In this document: one piece after another, positions 30,923 to 42,907 of the stretch
Layout: each line of letters begins with the position of its first letter
Position numbering within the stretch: the first letter of the stretch is position 1
NCBI GenBank assembly: GCA_035222895.1
Contig: JAVYIG010007181.1
Coordinates: 12,501 to 76,500 of the forward strand
DNA length: 64,000 bases
Source: Strongylocentrotus droebachiensis
Taxonomy: Eukaryota > Echinodermata > Echinoidea > Camarodonta > Strongylocentrotidae
Reading direction: 5' to 3'
The notes under the pieces: generated by a model
What the model was told of the DNA's origin: nothing
Seen by the model: only the letters and a program-made list of their open reading frames with translations
Databases searched by the model: none
Program-made: the position numbers and the translations under genes

Positions 30923-33900
30923 CTGTAAAAAAAGGAAGGATAAAATGGTAGAAAACAAAGTGAGTGGTCTTGTTTATTAAATGAACCCCCCCCCCCCCCC
31001 CCACCGATACTGGGCCTTCTTCGTGGTGTCTGAAATACTCACTTTAATATGCCATTATCCATTAATCATTAAATCAAATCAAATCGAAGCGATGAAATCG
31101 ATTGATTGTAAAATAAAGCCTCAATGTTTGTATGTGTGTTTGTGTGTTTTGACGTTTGTGTGCTTTTATGTGTGAGAAACAAATTCCAACTGTATATGAT
31201 AGATGCATGCTGGCGTGTGTGTGTGTGGGGGGGGGGGGACATGTTTGAGTACGGGAGAGATGGTAAAGCGTGTGTGTGCGTGCGTGTGTATGTGTGTGGT
31301 GGGTGGATGGATGTGTGTGTGGCGGTATTTAAATGTGGGAATGTTATTGAGTATTAATGGACATGTATTATAAGATGATGACGTGATCCTAAATCAAATG
31401 AATGGTTGAAAGCTTACATTGGAAAAGGCATTTATTTTTGCCTAACGCGTAATTTGGATAATGACCGGTCATTAATAAAATCTTGTTATAAAACATCATT
31501 TTATAAAAACAAATAAAACATAATCTTATAAAACAAATAATACACATCATTTTGTTCGGGCATTAGTAAAATTACCCACACTCGGTACCTTAAATACAGT
31601 GTAAGACTGTTCCAAAGGTACTTTGTGTGGGTAACTTACTAATGCCCTCACTGCTGTGTATTATTTGTATATTAATCAATCATAACCTCATCAGTGCTGT
31701 CCTATTTGTGTCAAATGATATTTACTTCTTCCCGGCTCAGCGTCTCACGTCCGATCCACCTCTTGATCATGCGCAGTACTTTCCCTGATTTTGGGATAAG
31801 GTTGAAAGGTGGAGGGAGTTCAACCACTGGTTCGATGACCCGAAGCCACAGCTTAGCTCTGCCGAACTTCCATTCCATGTCGCTGTTTTTCTGTCAATAA
31901 TGGAAAATTGAAAAGACGAGGTTCTAGTTCTAGTATAAACATGAAAGTAAATGCCTAGTTTGGAAGATTACTATACGATGCATCTGATATAATTATATAT
32001 ATATATATGTATATATTTTGGAACTTTTCTTAGCTTCGGCTCTCTTCTGTCAAATGGCCCTTAAAATCCATACTTGACAAGAATAAGCAGAGCCTAATTG
32101 GTCTCGCTGGTATCCGCAAAGCTGGGAGTCGTGAATCGCGAAATGGCAAAGAAATTTGCTACAGACAATAACACGTTACGACGATACGTTACGTTACACG
32201 AAAAACCACTGGTGAGTTGCCGGAATGATTTGGATGTCCATACAAGAATATCATTAAGATTGCAAGGTGGTCAATAAATAAAAATCCAATTATCGATAGA
32301 TAAATAAAAAATCAACAAAATCAACAACAAAAAACACCAACAAAAAACACAAAAAACTATAGAATAATCAGTTAGGCTCTCCGTCCTACCTGGACCTTGG
32401 TGAGTTGTGACGTCATGATGGCGATGAAGAGGTTGAGCCCGAGGACGACCGCCAGAATGAAGTAAGCTGCGAAGAAGACGTAGTAGATGCGAGCGAAGAC
32501 GGTATCGTCCCCGAACGATTGTTTCACCGTCTGCCCTCGCATGGCAAAGAGTGCCCAATACAGCGTCAACATCGACTTCGGAAGACTGTAGAGAGAAGAA
32601 CCACAATCGCGAGTATTGTCGAGAAATCAGCTCCAGGGCAATTTTAATACCCTATTGTTTATCCCATAGAAATCATGTTCAGGGGCCCGTTTCACAAAGC
32701 CTTTTTTCAATGACAAATGACAAACATCAGTGACAAATCTGCTGATAACCAATCAGAAGCAAGGATTTCAGTAGCTTATAACAAAAACTTTCATTTGTCA
32801 CTGATGACAAGTTTTGTGAAACGCCCCCAGGTTACACAATATGTCATTGTTATGTATGAACATTTGCCTTAGGTTGATTTTTCGAAAGTAGTTGCGATCG
32901 AGTCGGATGGAAACTCAAAGAGCCATTTGGGGATGAATGGCGTCATGGTGGGGGAGGGGGCGGGAATTGCAAATGTTAGGTTGATGAAATACAAGAGAAT
33001 ACGGCTATACAATTACGGAACGGTACACCATCTAATTTTCATGTTAGTTTCTCCTCTCCATTTCCTGTCTAACTTTCTCCCCCTCCCATTCTATTTCCCC
33101 CTTTTTATTGACATGGATAGGGGGCGGTCAAGTGTCCCCCTTGACTCTCCGAGCTACGCCACTGTCATCATGCACTGCGTTGGGTAGTTTATGGTCTAAG
33201 ACTGCCTGAAGAAAAGATGTGAGAGTGTCCAGTAATATGCAATAATGTGCAATCACCGGAATCCCAGGAATCTTCGTTGATGGCTGTATCTCTAAAAATA
33301 GCATCATAATAAACTATTAATTGAAAAAATGAAATTACCCAGTGTTTTATTATTCCTTACGTACTCACTATCCATCGCGACTTAGGCTTACTTTTGGCTT
33401 TCGATTAAACATGCTATTAATAAATATCGCACAAGCTTGACCTTTTTCTATAAATTAAGTTAATTTGTTGGTTTTACGAGAATGATATTAGGGACATTTA
33501 GATTTGTGTGGACTGATACGTGTGCCGTCCATTCAAGGCAGTGGATTAAAAGGACGTCGATCGTAGCAATCCCCATTGTCTTCGTGCGAATCTAAAAGTC
33601 CCTAATAACACTATAAGACACTTACGTAATGAATCTTTCGTCCCAAATAGAGCATGTTTCCACAGCTAAACCATTTCGGCATTGCGACGGCTGAGCATAG
33701 AACTGCGAAAGAGGTACAGACAAAGGAATGTCATCTTTAAACTTTGGATCGGCACAAAAATAAAAATCCACCTGTCTCTGAAGCTTTTCAGATGATATCA
33801 GTACAACAAATAAAGGATTGGCTGAAGTACAAGAAACTGAATATAGATAATTTTGATTGCTACTCGAGCATGCCTAGTCCTTTACGAATAAGAAGTGTTT

Positions 33901-36900
33901 ATTTTTTATTAGGCTCTACAGTGTTAGGTTAAATTACGGAATGTCCTCACCATTCAAAGTATTGTACAAATATTGATGCTCAAATTATGGTGGTGGTGGT
34001 TATTTTACCCGACTGCTAAGAAAGCATAAATGCTTGTTAGTAAGCAACCAGACGGCCGACGGCTTTAGGTCTTCTCCGAGATTTTCCCTCTCTGAGGGAC
34101 CTGGTAATGAGGATTAATGCCTTACCAAAGGGCACTAGCGCATCGACTTGGTTTCGAACCCGGGTCACCGAATTACGAGACCACGTACTGCTCTACCGAC
34201 TGAGCCATCGCGCCTCCCCGAAGTTGAGTGTCACGTGACACCTTTTCAGCCAATAGAATACTAGTACTCTTTAATGAATACCCTATCATAATTATATTAT
34301 ACAAATATTGAAAGCTTTGAGGGGTACGGTAAAATTACTTTAGCCCAAGGTGATCTCGAAAAAACGAGACGAAGATCCCCGAGGAGGAATAGTTTTAACA
34401 GTGACCCTAAAATTCAGCGGGGGGGTTAACCCCAACCCCCCCCCCCCCCCCCCCTGCGTACGCGCCTGCGTACAGTGCATGCAGTAGGTGGTGTGACCAT
34501 AATTCGCGCGTGGCCAAACTTCGCGTACTAACACTAAAAGCGCTTCAAGGGGAGAGCAATACGCAGCGTATACAATTGAAGTGCGTTGCACTGTGTAGAT
34601 AGTACTAATATCTACACAGTGTAACGAACTTTTTGCTTCTCCCATCAATGATGGGCGAACTATCTTTCATCACGTGATTTACTTTTGACCAATCGTAGAG
34701 CAAGATTCTTAGTATGTGGAATATAATATAAAATATTCGACGCCTGTAAAGATAGTATGTAATGTTTTACAGTCTATTGTCTACAAATACTACATTTCAA
34801 TGTGAAATTCATAGAGGTCTGTGTCATATAAAGATACAGAAATGATTTGCCGCGTCATATATCACGAAATTTGCCTACTTCGGATAGAGACATCGCGTTC
34901 ATTCCCACGGCAACTGATACGAGAACACCGCCGAGTATTGCCGAGAATCTCACGAGGTCCCGAATGGCTCCGATCGTAGACTTCCAGATGACGAAGATGG
35001 CGTGATAGCTTGTGACGACCGAATGGAATGTTCTGAATACGCACAGGATCACAACAAGACCTGCAATTAAAGTTGATAAAACTTGATCAATGAAGGATCC
35101 GATTCAATGGAATAAATCTTCCTTTCTCATCTTACTGAAATATCATATAACAAAACCAACAAAATCCCTATTTGGCTTCAAATTATATTTACAGCGGTTT
35201 TAATTTGCACAAGTGACTTCAAAGTGATAACGATGATGATGATGATTTTAATGATGATAGCGTAAATCCTGTCTTTTTCTTCTAATTAAATGGACAATAC
35301 TGCACTTTAAAAATTAGGGTCCAAAATGTTTCTAAGCTTTGAAGTTAGTCGGCCTTTTAAGGATAGTATATATTCAGTTCTCACCACACAAAGCATTCGA
35401 CACAATGACAGGGTTGTTCCACTCTGCGCAGCTCCAAGATGTGCATTGTGACGTCAGATTGGTCTCGACTTCTAACCGTTGTAACTTGTCATCATGCAAA
35501 AAATAAATTTGATATTAATAACATTTCTTAAAAAATTGACGGAGTTGTAGTGATCAATGAAATTATAGTTTATACTGTATATGAGGCAAAGAAAACAAAA
35601 ATTCTTTATTATGAAGAATAAAACTTGACATATTTGTTACAAAATATGCACTCAATTAATCCATATCTATATTAATCAATCCTCAGAAAACCAAATCATA
35701 CTTGCAACAACTGAACACATTTGAATCAATTTCCCTTTGATTAAAACCATTTTGAAGAGTTACAATGCTTCACCAGTTCGGGGCCAATTTTTCTCTCAAA
35801 TAGGAGCCCAATTGCAAATTTGCTAATATCTACCACATCGGTAAGCTTGATAAATGGAACCATTATAGCTTAATAATCTGGTAATTTAGCGGATCATTAA
35901 ACAAAATACAGGAATTCATTATCTCTGTTTATACTTGCGTCCTCCAGTCATGCCTAATTACTGGAGGATTTGTCAAAACTTTTCTCCCACTTTTTGATTC
36001 TTTCTCTCTCTCTCTCTCTCTCTCTCTCCTTTAATCGGCTCTTTTTGGGCTTCTCTAGAGAATTTTGCGCCTGTAGGCTTTTTGTTCCTCTTTTGTCAAT
36101 GAACTTGTACTTTGCAGTATCCTAAATTGAAGTAGCCCTATGGACGAAATATCGTTTGGAATATTAATACGTGTTAACGGAGCTTTTCATTCTTTTCCTG
36201 TTTGTCGTATAAATATATGAATGTATATGTAACTACATATAACTATATACAGTTTATAACTAAATTCTTCACACCTCAGCAAGTTTTAAAATTGTTTAAA
36301 TAAAGCCCAAAATTGATTTGTCCCGATATATGTTTCTTGAGATTATGACATATAAAGTTTATTCAGCAAAAGCCCCAATTCAACCAGCCCACCTTTCGTT
36401 CTTTAGATATCATGAAAAACACAAAAAACGTCACACTTTGAAAGCGTATGAATTATTCAGTTGTTAACTATTAATATATATATATATATAATGATTCTAA
36501 ACAATGAAGCAAAAATCCTTGAAAGTTCACTTTTTCACTTTGACCGAGTTTACTTTATTTACTCATATAGTGAATTCGAAATTACAAATTAAAAACAAGT
36601 GCAACAAAGTATATTTAAACAATGCGTACAAGCGTTTTGTGCTAAAATGGCGACTTCTTTGCTGCACTTGTGTGTAATTTGTAATTTTGACTATTCACTA
36701 TCTATCTGACGAAATAAGTTGAAACTGGTCATAGTGAAGAAGTGAACTCTCAATGATTTTTTTTCTTCAATTACTTCTGTTTCTATATTGCCGTGACGGA
36801 GTATTATCCAAATTGAATTATTTGTAATGTATGTTTAAATATAATATACAGTGAAACCTGCTTTAGTAACCACCGGTGTAAAAAGACCACATCGGTTGTT

Positions 36901-39398
36901 TCCCTTGAAAATGGTTTCTCATTGAAACATGTACTAAAGGAACATGTACATAAAGACCACCTGCCTATAAAGACCACTTTTCTTGTCTCCCTTGGGTGGT
37001 CTGTATAGACAGGTTTCACTGTATATATATATTTATAATCATACTTGCACACGTCCAATCCAGTCGCTCGTGACGAAACCAAAGCACAGAGTGACAATAA
37101 GAACCTCCGCTACGTTCATGTAGTACTTGATGAACTTCATGAAACCTCGAGAGAAGATTTCTTGCACGTGCTTCCAAACCAGTCCTACACAAATGAGAAT
37201 AACAATGATTACAAAGACGATATAGGAGTTTTGGGCCTTGGGTCTAGTGGATAAAGTCCCCTGTGGCTGTGGACCACAAGGTACGGGGTTCAAATCCCTG
37301 TCGCAGCAAGAATGTCATTTGGCAAGATTTAATATACATTTGAGTTTGACACATTCCACCCAGGTGAGCTGAGGTGAATGAAAACATAGCAGGAATCAAA
37401 TGCTTAGAGTGCTCAAGTGCTGTAATGACAGCCTTCCTAAACCCAGGGTAATAGTAATAGAGCACCAGAAGTAGAAATTTGACAGAAAATGTTGACCGCT
37501 TTCCCACACTTCACTGTTATTATTGCTATTATTGTTTTATTATTGTTATTACAATTATTATTATTATTATTATCATTAATGTGTATATTGTTTTATAATC
37601 ATAACAAAACAACAACAGTGAAATTAATGAAATAGAAATGATAATAATATTAATGATAACTATGATTATTATAATTTATATTTATATTGTTGTTGTTATT
37701 ATTATTATGCTCATGAAGGTATTATTTCGTACCTATGCAATGCACCAAGATGACAACATGGACGCAGAGGATTGGATAAGTATAATCTTGCTTATCCAAG
37801 ATGGAGTTGAGAGCGACGCAGATCAGGAGAGTTACATCGGAACCAAAGGACATCCATAACTTGATGTGCCTGTCAAACAAAACAAAGGAGGTGTGGTCAC
37901 AAAATTAACACAGTAGTGACAGTACGTATGCATCACTGTGGACTGCTGATTTGGTGTAATGTTGACAGTATGAACAGATCTTGTTTACACCAACTGTATA
38001 TTCATACCGTGTTACACAGTGTGTGATACCGTGAGGCGGAGTGTGGACACAGCAGGACAAAATCGTAGCATACGCATATTTATTTATAGTGTGACTGCAT
38101 AGACTGTTTTACATGTTTGTTTACTACATTCACAGTGTTTTACTACATTCACAGTGTTTAAGAACGGATTATTATTATTCTTGTAATAATTGTTGTAATT
38201 ATTATCAATATTATTAGTAGTTGTAGTATTATTATTAATATTTTCTAGATTTTCTTATAACTTACGGTGTTTTGAGAAGCTTAGTGAGAACATCTCCCTG
38301 GTACGCTAGGAAGACCACGCTGATGAAAGGGTAGGCGATCACGAGCAGCGATGTCATGAGAACCAGACGAAGGTTCGATGTCGATGCAAAGACTTGGTAG
38401 AAGGCGAAAGACATGGCCTTTTGGGAGTACGCATGCGCGACAAACTTTTGGAATTCAAAGAGAGACATGAATGATAGAGAGAGGGGGGAGAGAGAGAGAG
38501 AGAGATAGTGAAAAAGAAACGATTGCATTACATTACGTGTTATTACATTACGTGTTTTTAGATAGAGCAAGCCAAAATGTAAAGTTTGTCCTACCTTGCA
38601 ACAACGAATGCATGTAATTCACTTTCTGACCATAGAGATACAATTGTTAGTATCAGGTGGATAATATAATTCGTATCGAGCCACTTCACAAAGGTGTATG
38701 CATTAAATTTTGTTACATTACGAAAAATGCCTATCGTATTCCTACAGGCATATTTCAAATTTCCCTAAACAAAACCTTGATGTAATAATTTATAAAGTGT
38801 CTTCTCCATTGTGCTTCATTTTGTGTTTCCTACTGGTTTTTAATTTTTAATGCGTAAGCAGCTTTAACATGTTCAAATACAGGAAAAAAGGAATACGAAG
38901 CGGTGCCTGATATAGCTATAGCCTATAGGAGCTATGGAGCTATTTACCTCCCCTTATGAAAAGAGAAAAGGGAGAGAAAAGGGGTGAACAAGTGAGGAAA
39001 GAGAAAGGATGTAGTTGAAGTGTCTTACATCTTTCTGCTGATATGCGATAGCTGTCTCCACTTTTGACATCGGATTCCTGGTTGGGATGCTGCTTTGCGT
39101 GAAAAGCGTCTGAAGCTGGAATTAAGGTTAGGATAAAATAATTGTAAACAAATCTTTTTATCCATTTATTAATCATTTTTTTAACACTTTTTTGTTTATT
39201 TATTCATTCATTCAGTCAGTAAGTCATTCATTCATTCACTCATTCAATTACTTAATTAATAAATTATTTTATTCATGCTTTATTACAGTTTGTGAATTAC
39301 AGCCATTGGCTGAATTTATCTCAACTTTCATAAGGCCAAAAAAAAAAAATTGTTTGGTTGTCCTCGATTGCTTTTCTAGAGAAGGGGCGGGCGGGCGG

Positions 39399-39433
<35 letters not shown>

Positions 39434-41305
39434 TTCATTTTTGTGTTGTTTTTTTTGTTTTTTTTCCCCCATTTTTTTTTTTAAATATTTTTTTTCCATA
39501 AAAAAAAAAATCATTGGGATTGTCAAGCATTTAAATAAACAAAGTCTATAAAACACTTTAATATGGTAAAATACTAGTTTAATGTACAATGAATATCAAG
39601 ACCAACACAGAAAGTATTTTGGGCTTTGAAATACAGCACCTTTTAAATCTCCATTGTACTACTTATAGCTACTTGCGCCCTCTATGTAGCAAACAATGCC
39701 TAATCGGTGACCATTGGTCCCCCATGATCCTCTTTATCTTATATTTACTGAGAGCTGATTTGATGAGATAACCACCTGTCCAGTGACCTTGCAGGGTAGT
39801 CTAATCCCTCCTGTAAACTAGTACAGATGGGCTTTAAAATGAGTTTAAGAATGCTCAGAACCTGGTTTGAATGAACGGCATTTTGACATAGAAAAATAAA
39901 AATGGCAAGTTTAATAAATACCTAATTGCGTACTGAAAAGACAAAACTGGCAAAGGGACGCATTTTGATCCTTGCAAATGCATAAAATGGTATGTTTGGC
40001 ACTTAAAGGTATTACAAAGTTTTGGGAAATTTTGTAAAATGGGTGGATAGTGATTCTTTACAATTTTAATATATTTGGATGCCCCTGTGGATATATTAAA
40101 AACACCAGAAATTTTAGCCCCTAAAACACTTCTGCTTTCGAGAAAAATTGAATATAAAGATTTACCGGTGCTCCCGGTAAATTTTGATAAATTTCAAATA
40201 GCTCCTACGGCCGTACAATGGTAGGTGCGACCATGAAAATCTCAGAGTATGTAGTTGTGGTATATAATTTCCGAACGAGAATAGCTAATCAGTCAATTTT
40301 AGTCAATAAACATTGTTTTATAGCTGAATTAATGTCTTGACCTTGAGAGGGAGCTATTCAACATAAAGTGTTTATTATTTACAATTTCATAACTTTAGAG
40401 TCGATTTCGACCGCGACAACGATCACTGAATAGTGTAGGGTAGTATATGCTTCCAATATGTTCATTTGAACCAAATTCATGACCCCATACCAAAACTTTG
40501 TATTACCTTTAAGATTGCTCCCCCCAAAAAATTGAATAAAAAAAAAATATATATAAAAAAAAAAAAAAAACATACGAGCGGCCCCAAAATGACGAGCGGG
40601 CGGTCGAGGACAACCAAATGATTTTTTTTTTTTGGCCTAATATGCATTTAAAAAACATGATAAGGTTACATTCGATATGATTAAATGTACAATAAATTGG
40701 AAGATATGAAGTATGGAGTAGTTACCTCGACAGAAGATGAGAGATGATTTAAAAGTGATGCTGAAAATCTTTCTACTTTCTCCGCCATTCTGAAGAATTC
40801 GGCATTGAACTCCTCCCAGTCGTTTCCCAGCTCTCTCAGCTTTCGACTCAATCTAAACGCGTTATCCAGAGGGTCGGGGTGAGCAAGGCCCAGGTAGGCC
40901 TCTGATGAAACGGCTCGATAATAGTCTAGCAGATTGACGACATCGGTGAGACTGGCAGTCGACTTCTGACTCGCTTTGGGTTTGGCAAGGGGTGACACAC
41001 CGGCTTTAAGAAGAACCTGTTATTTCAGTGTTATTAAAGCGAAGAGACGTTTGTTTAAAACATAGAAAAATAGCACAGTAATGTGTTTTTATTTTGCTGT
41101 ATGTGTAATGTGTTGTCAATGATAGGTGTTCATGATAGACGTAGCTACAGGGGGCCAATGGGGCACATCCCCCTCCTTTCTGTAGCTATACTGGTTCTTG
41201 ACGTATGGCAACTTTGTATCTGTAGAGAACTACATTCCAATAAACATACCAGGTTCAAAAGGTGACCCCACCTTCAAGGTACATGTATTTACTCCCCCCC
41301 TCCCC

Positions 41306-41336
<31 letters not shown>

Positions 41337-42907
41337 TCCTCTTCTCTTTCTTTCCATTCTTCCTATTCTATCTTATATATATTATATATCTCTCTCTTCC
41401 TCTACCCTCTCTATTCCTTCTCTCTCTCTCTCTCTCTCTGCCTCGTATACCACCCCTTCTGTCTCTGTATGTCTCTCTCTTATTTTATTTCCTCTCTATT
41501 AACTCGTATATTTCTCTCTGTCTCTCTCTTATTTTCCATTCTCTCTATCAAATCTTATATTTCTCTCTCGTTCTCTTTTTTTGTTTCTTTCTTCATTCTT
41601 TATTGTGAATTTGAAACGTACCTCGACAATCTGAAAGTTATTTTTCATGGCGACGAGTTTGAGCGGCGACATCTCGGGATGAAAGTCGTCATTTCTGCTC
41701 CGACATTCATAAATTGGTTCCCTCTCCTAAATAAAATATAAAATGGGCACAGTACTGACATTAATCCAAGGAGTAAAACGTCTATTATCATGGCTACGTA
41801 AAGTCATGTATCATACCCCCGATCATACCTGATATATTTGTAAACGTTAATATACAAAATCAGTTTGATATAAAGAAGAGATAAATATACTCTATTCTTT
41901 TTAATTATTTATATTTATTTATACACGGTAAATGAGCTCAAACAGTAACGAGACCTTTTTCCATTGGGGCCCTGTCAAACATTAAAAAGCATTCAAAATA
42001 TATGATAACTTAAATATGACAACGGTGTATTAATACACGCAGTTTAAAACAAAAGACAATGAAAATGATGAGTATTAGCATCACAGTAGAAACGTTCTGA
42101 ATAGCAGCAACAAACGAAGACGAAACAAAACGAATGTAAACATGATAACCCACTGGGCCTATTCCTTTCATTAATTTTTCTCGAAGTGATATTCATTTGC
42201 TTTCAACAGTCTTAAGAGTAACAATCCACCAATTTGTCAAATTTATTCTTAAGAAGAAGTTCACTTACTTCTGGAGGGAGAGTCATGATGTAGTTGCAAA
42301 TAAACACGGTTCCATCATGCCATGATGCGGCGATGGATCTCAGAAGGGCGTCTCCTAAAGGGATCCCTGCATCCAGTAAACTCTCCAAAATTGCTAAGCG
42401 CCGCAGTAGAAAGTTTAGATAAACAATTTCATATCATTCTAAATTAGAATAATAATGATAACAATAGCCTCATTTATAATGTACATATCCATTTAATTGG
42501 ATGCTTGGTTATCTCCCAATGCTTACATAATAATGAAGTTTTGAAATTACACCAAAGCAACATACGAAGAGTACCAAAACATGATATGTTATTAAATAGA
42601 CTAAAATAAAGATAATTTATTTGAAAAGTATTGAGCGAAGTGATTTCTTACGCACGAATCCACCTTCTATCACATAGTCGTATGTCGATCTCCCAATTTC
42701 ATCTCGAAAGTCCCTCTGAAGTTGGTTAATTTTGATGGCTTGCAAAATATATTCCACTGCCACCTCGTCACCCGCTTCAATTGCAGCAAAGAGGGCCTTA
42801 TCGACGTCTTCAAATCTTGAAGACATATCCACAGATTCCTCATCCTGAGAAGGATTTCTTTCTTTTAATTCGAAGCATTCCCCTGTTTGAACTGTCTCCA
42901 TGTCCAT
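29013..42907 (-). CDS. TRPC-like cation channel B, complete 16-exon gene
   Basis: Exons, read 5' to 3' on the minus strand: 42907-42652, 42393-42269, 41726-41622, 41016-40726, 39115-39029, 38444-38266, 37869-37733, about 37236-37045, 35463-35385, 35060-34879, 33702-33626, 32585-32390, 31890-31726, 30922-30884, 30110-29992 and 29373-29013 (with stop). Borders are GT-AG, and phases agree everywhere except exon 7 to 8. The product is about 860 residues, the usual TRPC length: ankyrin repeats, TRP_2-type linker, six membrane segments with a pore, a TRP box and a C-terminal coiled coil. TRPC channels pass calcium and sodium in response to phospholipase C signals at the plasma membrane. An AATAAA lies about 10 bases past the stop. 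The pore (LYWALFAM) and S6 end (GLNLFIAIM) diverge from vertebrate TRPCs (LFW, NMLIAM), so this is a divergent subfamily. Its role in the cluster is unknown. Confidence 0.9.
30315..30790. repeat. Imperfect (TAG)n microsatellite with GA tract in intron 14
   Basis: Interrupted TAG/CTA repeats span the stretch, with GA runs at about 30440-30470 and 30595-30610. The same locus in gene C (63393-63640) has a shorter version, so length differs between the copies. Confidence 0.85.
31534..31669. mobile_element. Small hairpin element in intron 13
   Basis: GGGCATTAGTAAAATTACCC (31558 onward) is inverted at 31625-31646. The pairing extends outward through AATAATACACA and its inverse. It is a short foldback element with no coding capacity; the family is unknown. 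Confidence 0.65.
31726..35463 (-). CDS. Channel B exons 9-13: S4-S6, pore and TRP box
   Basis: Exon 9 (35385-35463) is an extracellular loop with three cysteines. Exon 10 (34879-35060) has RDLVRFSAILGGVLVSVAVG, the S5 region. Exon 11 (33626-33702) holds two more cysteines before the pore. Exon 12 (32390-32585) carries SMLTLYWALFAM (pore helix) and FILAVVLGLNLFIAIMTSQL (S6). Exon 13 (31726-31890) has MEWKFGRAKLW, the TRP box, then LPPPFNLIP, which together are diagnostic for TRPC channels. All phases match. Confidence 0.92.
32681..32830. mobile_element. 150-bp miniature element with CGTTTCACAAA ends
   Basis: The left end AGGGGCCCGTTTCACAAAG is inverted at the right as TTTGTGAAACGCCCCC. The interior TGACAAATGACAAA is also partly inverted. 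It lies in intron 11, just upstream of the pore exon. No exact target duplication was identified. Confidence 0.65.
32880..33170. mobile_element. G-run miniature element relic in intron 11
   Basis: The right end GAGCTACGCCACTG near 33153-33166 is the inverse of the CAGTGGCGTAGCTC terminus found on many invertebrate miniature elements. The left end near 32939 (TGGCGTCATGG, then G runs) is degenerate. Confidence 0.4.
33491..33602. mobile_element. TA-flanked miniature inverted-repeat element in intron 11
   Basis: The ends GGGACATTTAGATT and AATCTAAAAGTCCC are inverted, with TA outside both. At 112 bp it is a typical non-autonomous element. TA duplication suggests a Tc1/mariner-type mover. Confidence 0.65.
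34000..34216 (-). mobile_element. tRNA-derived SINE in intron 10
   Basis: On the minus strand the head reads GCGCGATGGCTCAGTCGGTA (A box), then GGGTTCGAAACC (B box), followed by a non-tRNA body with CCTTTGGTAAGGCATTAATC. It has about 215 bp. A relative lies near 63770-63960. Confidence 0.85.
34340..34690. repeat. hAT-like end fragment and a palindromic repeat
   Basis: G/C runs end in TGCGTACGCGCCTG near 34469, the terminus of the hAT-type family found elsewhere in the window. Next, about 34583-34624, GTTGCACTGTGTAGATA is inverted around a centre near 34603, with GGGAGAGCAA and TTGCTTCTCCC further out. This is probably two short element relics side by side. Confidence 0.5.
36523..36750. mobile_element. 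Foldback miniature element in intron 8
   Basis: Sequence with AGTTCACTTTTTCACT and AATTACAAATTAAAAACAAG is inverted at about 36658-36750, giving arms of about 85 bp around a 50-bp centre. It has no coding capacity. Confidence 0.7.
36849..37021. mobile_element. TA-flanked mariner/pogo-like miniature element in intron 8
   Basis: The ends CAGTGAAACCTG and CAGGTTTCACTG are inverted, and TA lies outside both. CAGTnnAACC-type ends with TA duplication are typical of the Tc1/mariner/pogo superfamily. The interior repeats AAGACCAC. It is 173 bp and non-coding. Confidence 0.8.
37045..39115 (-). CDS. Channel B exons 5-8: pre-S1 and first membrane segments
   Basis: Exon 5 (39029-39115) ends VETAIAYQQKD and exon 6 (38266-38444) starts FVAHAYSQKA, together the TRPC pre-S1 signature. 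Exon 6 also has a membrane helix (LVLMTSLLVIAYPFISVVFL). Exon 7 (37733-37869) and exon 8 (to 37045) add two more. Exon 8 starts where a tRNA-derived SINE ends. The only usable AG (37237-37238) gives phase 0, but exon 7 with its best donor ends in phase 1. A weaker donor 13 bases earlier in exon 7 would restore phase. Confidence 0.75.
37232..37505 (+). mobile_element. tRNA-derived SINE abutting channel B exon 8
   Basis: The head GGGCCTTGGGTCTAGTGG (A box region) and GGGGTTCAAATCCC (B box) begin right at the edge of exon 8. A body with TTCCACCCAGGTGAGCTGAG follows, as in sea urchin tRNA-derived SINEs, and then GGGTAATAGTAATAG. It occupies most of intron 7, in the opposite orientation to the channel gene. 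Confidence 0.8.
39334..40637. mobile_element. Harbinger-like non-autonomous element in intron 4
   Basis: The ends GGCCAAAAAAAAAAAATTG...TTGGTTGTCCTCGA and the inverse are flanked by TAA on both sides (39331-39333 and 40638-40640), the 3-bp duplication of PIF/Harbinger. It is 1.3 kb with no transposase and contains a nested TTAA-type element. It lies in the intron before channel B exon 5. Confidence 0.75.
40007..40508. mobile_element. TTAA-flanked miniature element, nested
   Basis: The ends AGGTATTACAAAGTTTTGG and CCAAAACTTTGTATTACCT are inverted, and TTAA lies directly outside each (40003-40006 and 40509-40512). TTAA duplication points to the piggyBac or Kolobok type. It is 502 bp and non-coding, inside the 39334-40637 element. 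Confidence 0.75.
40726..42907 (-). CDS. Channel B exons 1-4: ankyrin repeats and TRPC linker
   Basis: Exon 1 (42652-42907) starts MDMETVQTGE. Exon 2 (42269-42393) gives LLDAGIPLGDALLRSIAA. Exon 3 (41622-41726) gives MSPLKLVAMKNNFQIVE, the typical ankyrin consensus of TRPCs (M-T-P-L-x-L-A, N-N-F-x-I-V). Exon 4 (40726-41016) includes YYRAVSSEAYLGLAHPDPLD and FRLSRKLRELG, the diagnostic linker between ankyrin repeats and membrane part in TRPC proteins. Exon 1 ends in phase 1, exons 2-4 in phase 0. Confidence 0.88.
41288..41590. repeat. CT-rich microsatellite in intron 3
   Basis: Interrupted (TC)n runs fill the stretch just 3' of exon 3 on the minus strand. Open frames through it are low-complexity artefacts. 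Left of it, near 41140-41170, is a fragment with GACGTAGCTACAGGGGG, a relic of a G-run element. Confidence 0.75.

Noticed and set aside
37244-37507. An extension of channel exon 8 upstream as one 87-codon frame
   Set aside because: The extra residues come from the antisense of the tRNA-derived SINE and resemble no channel sequence.
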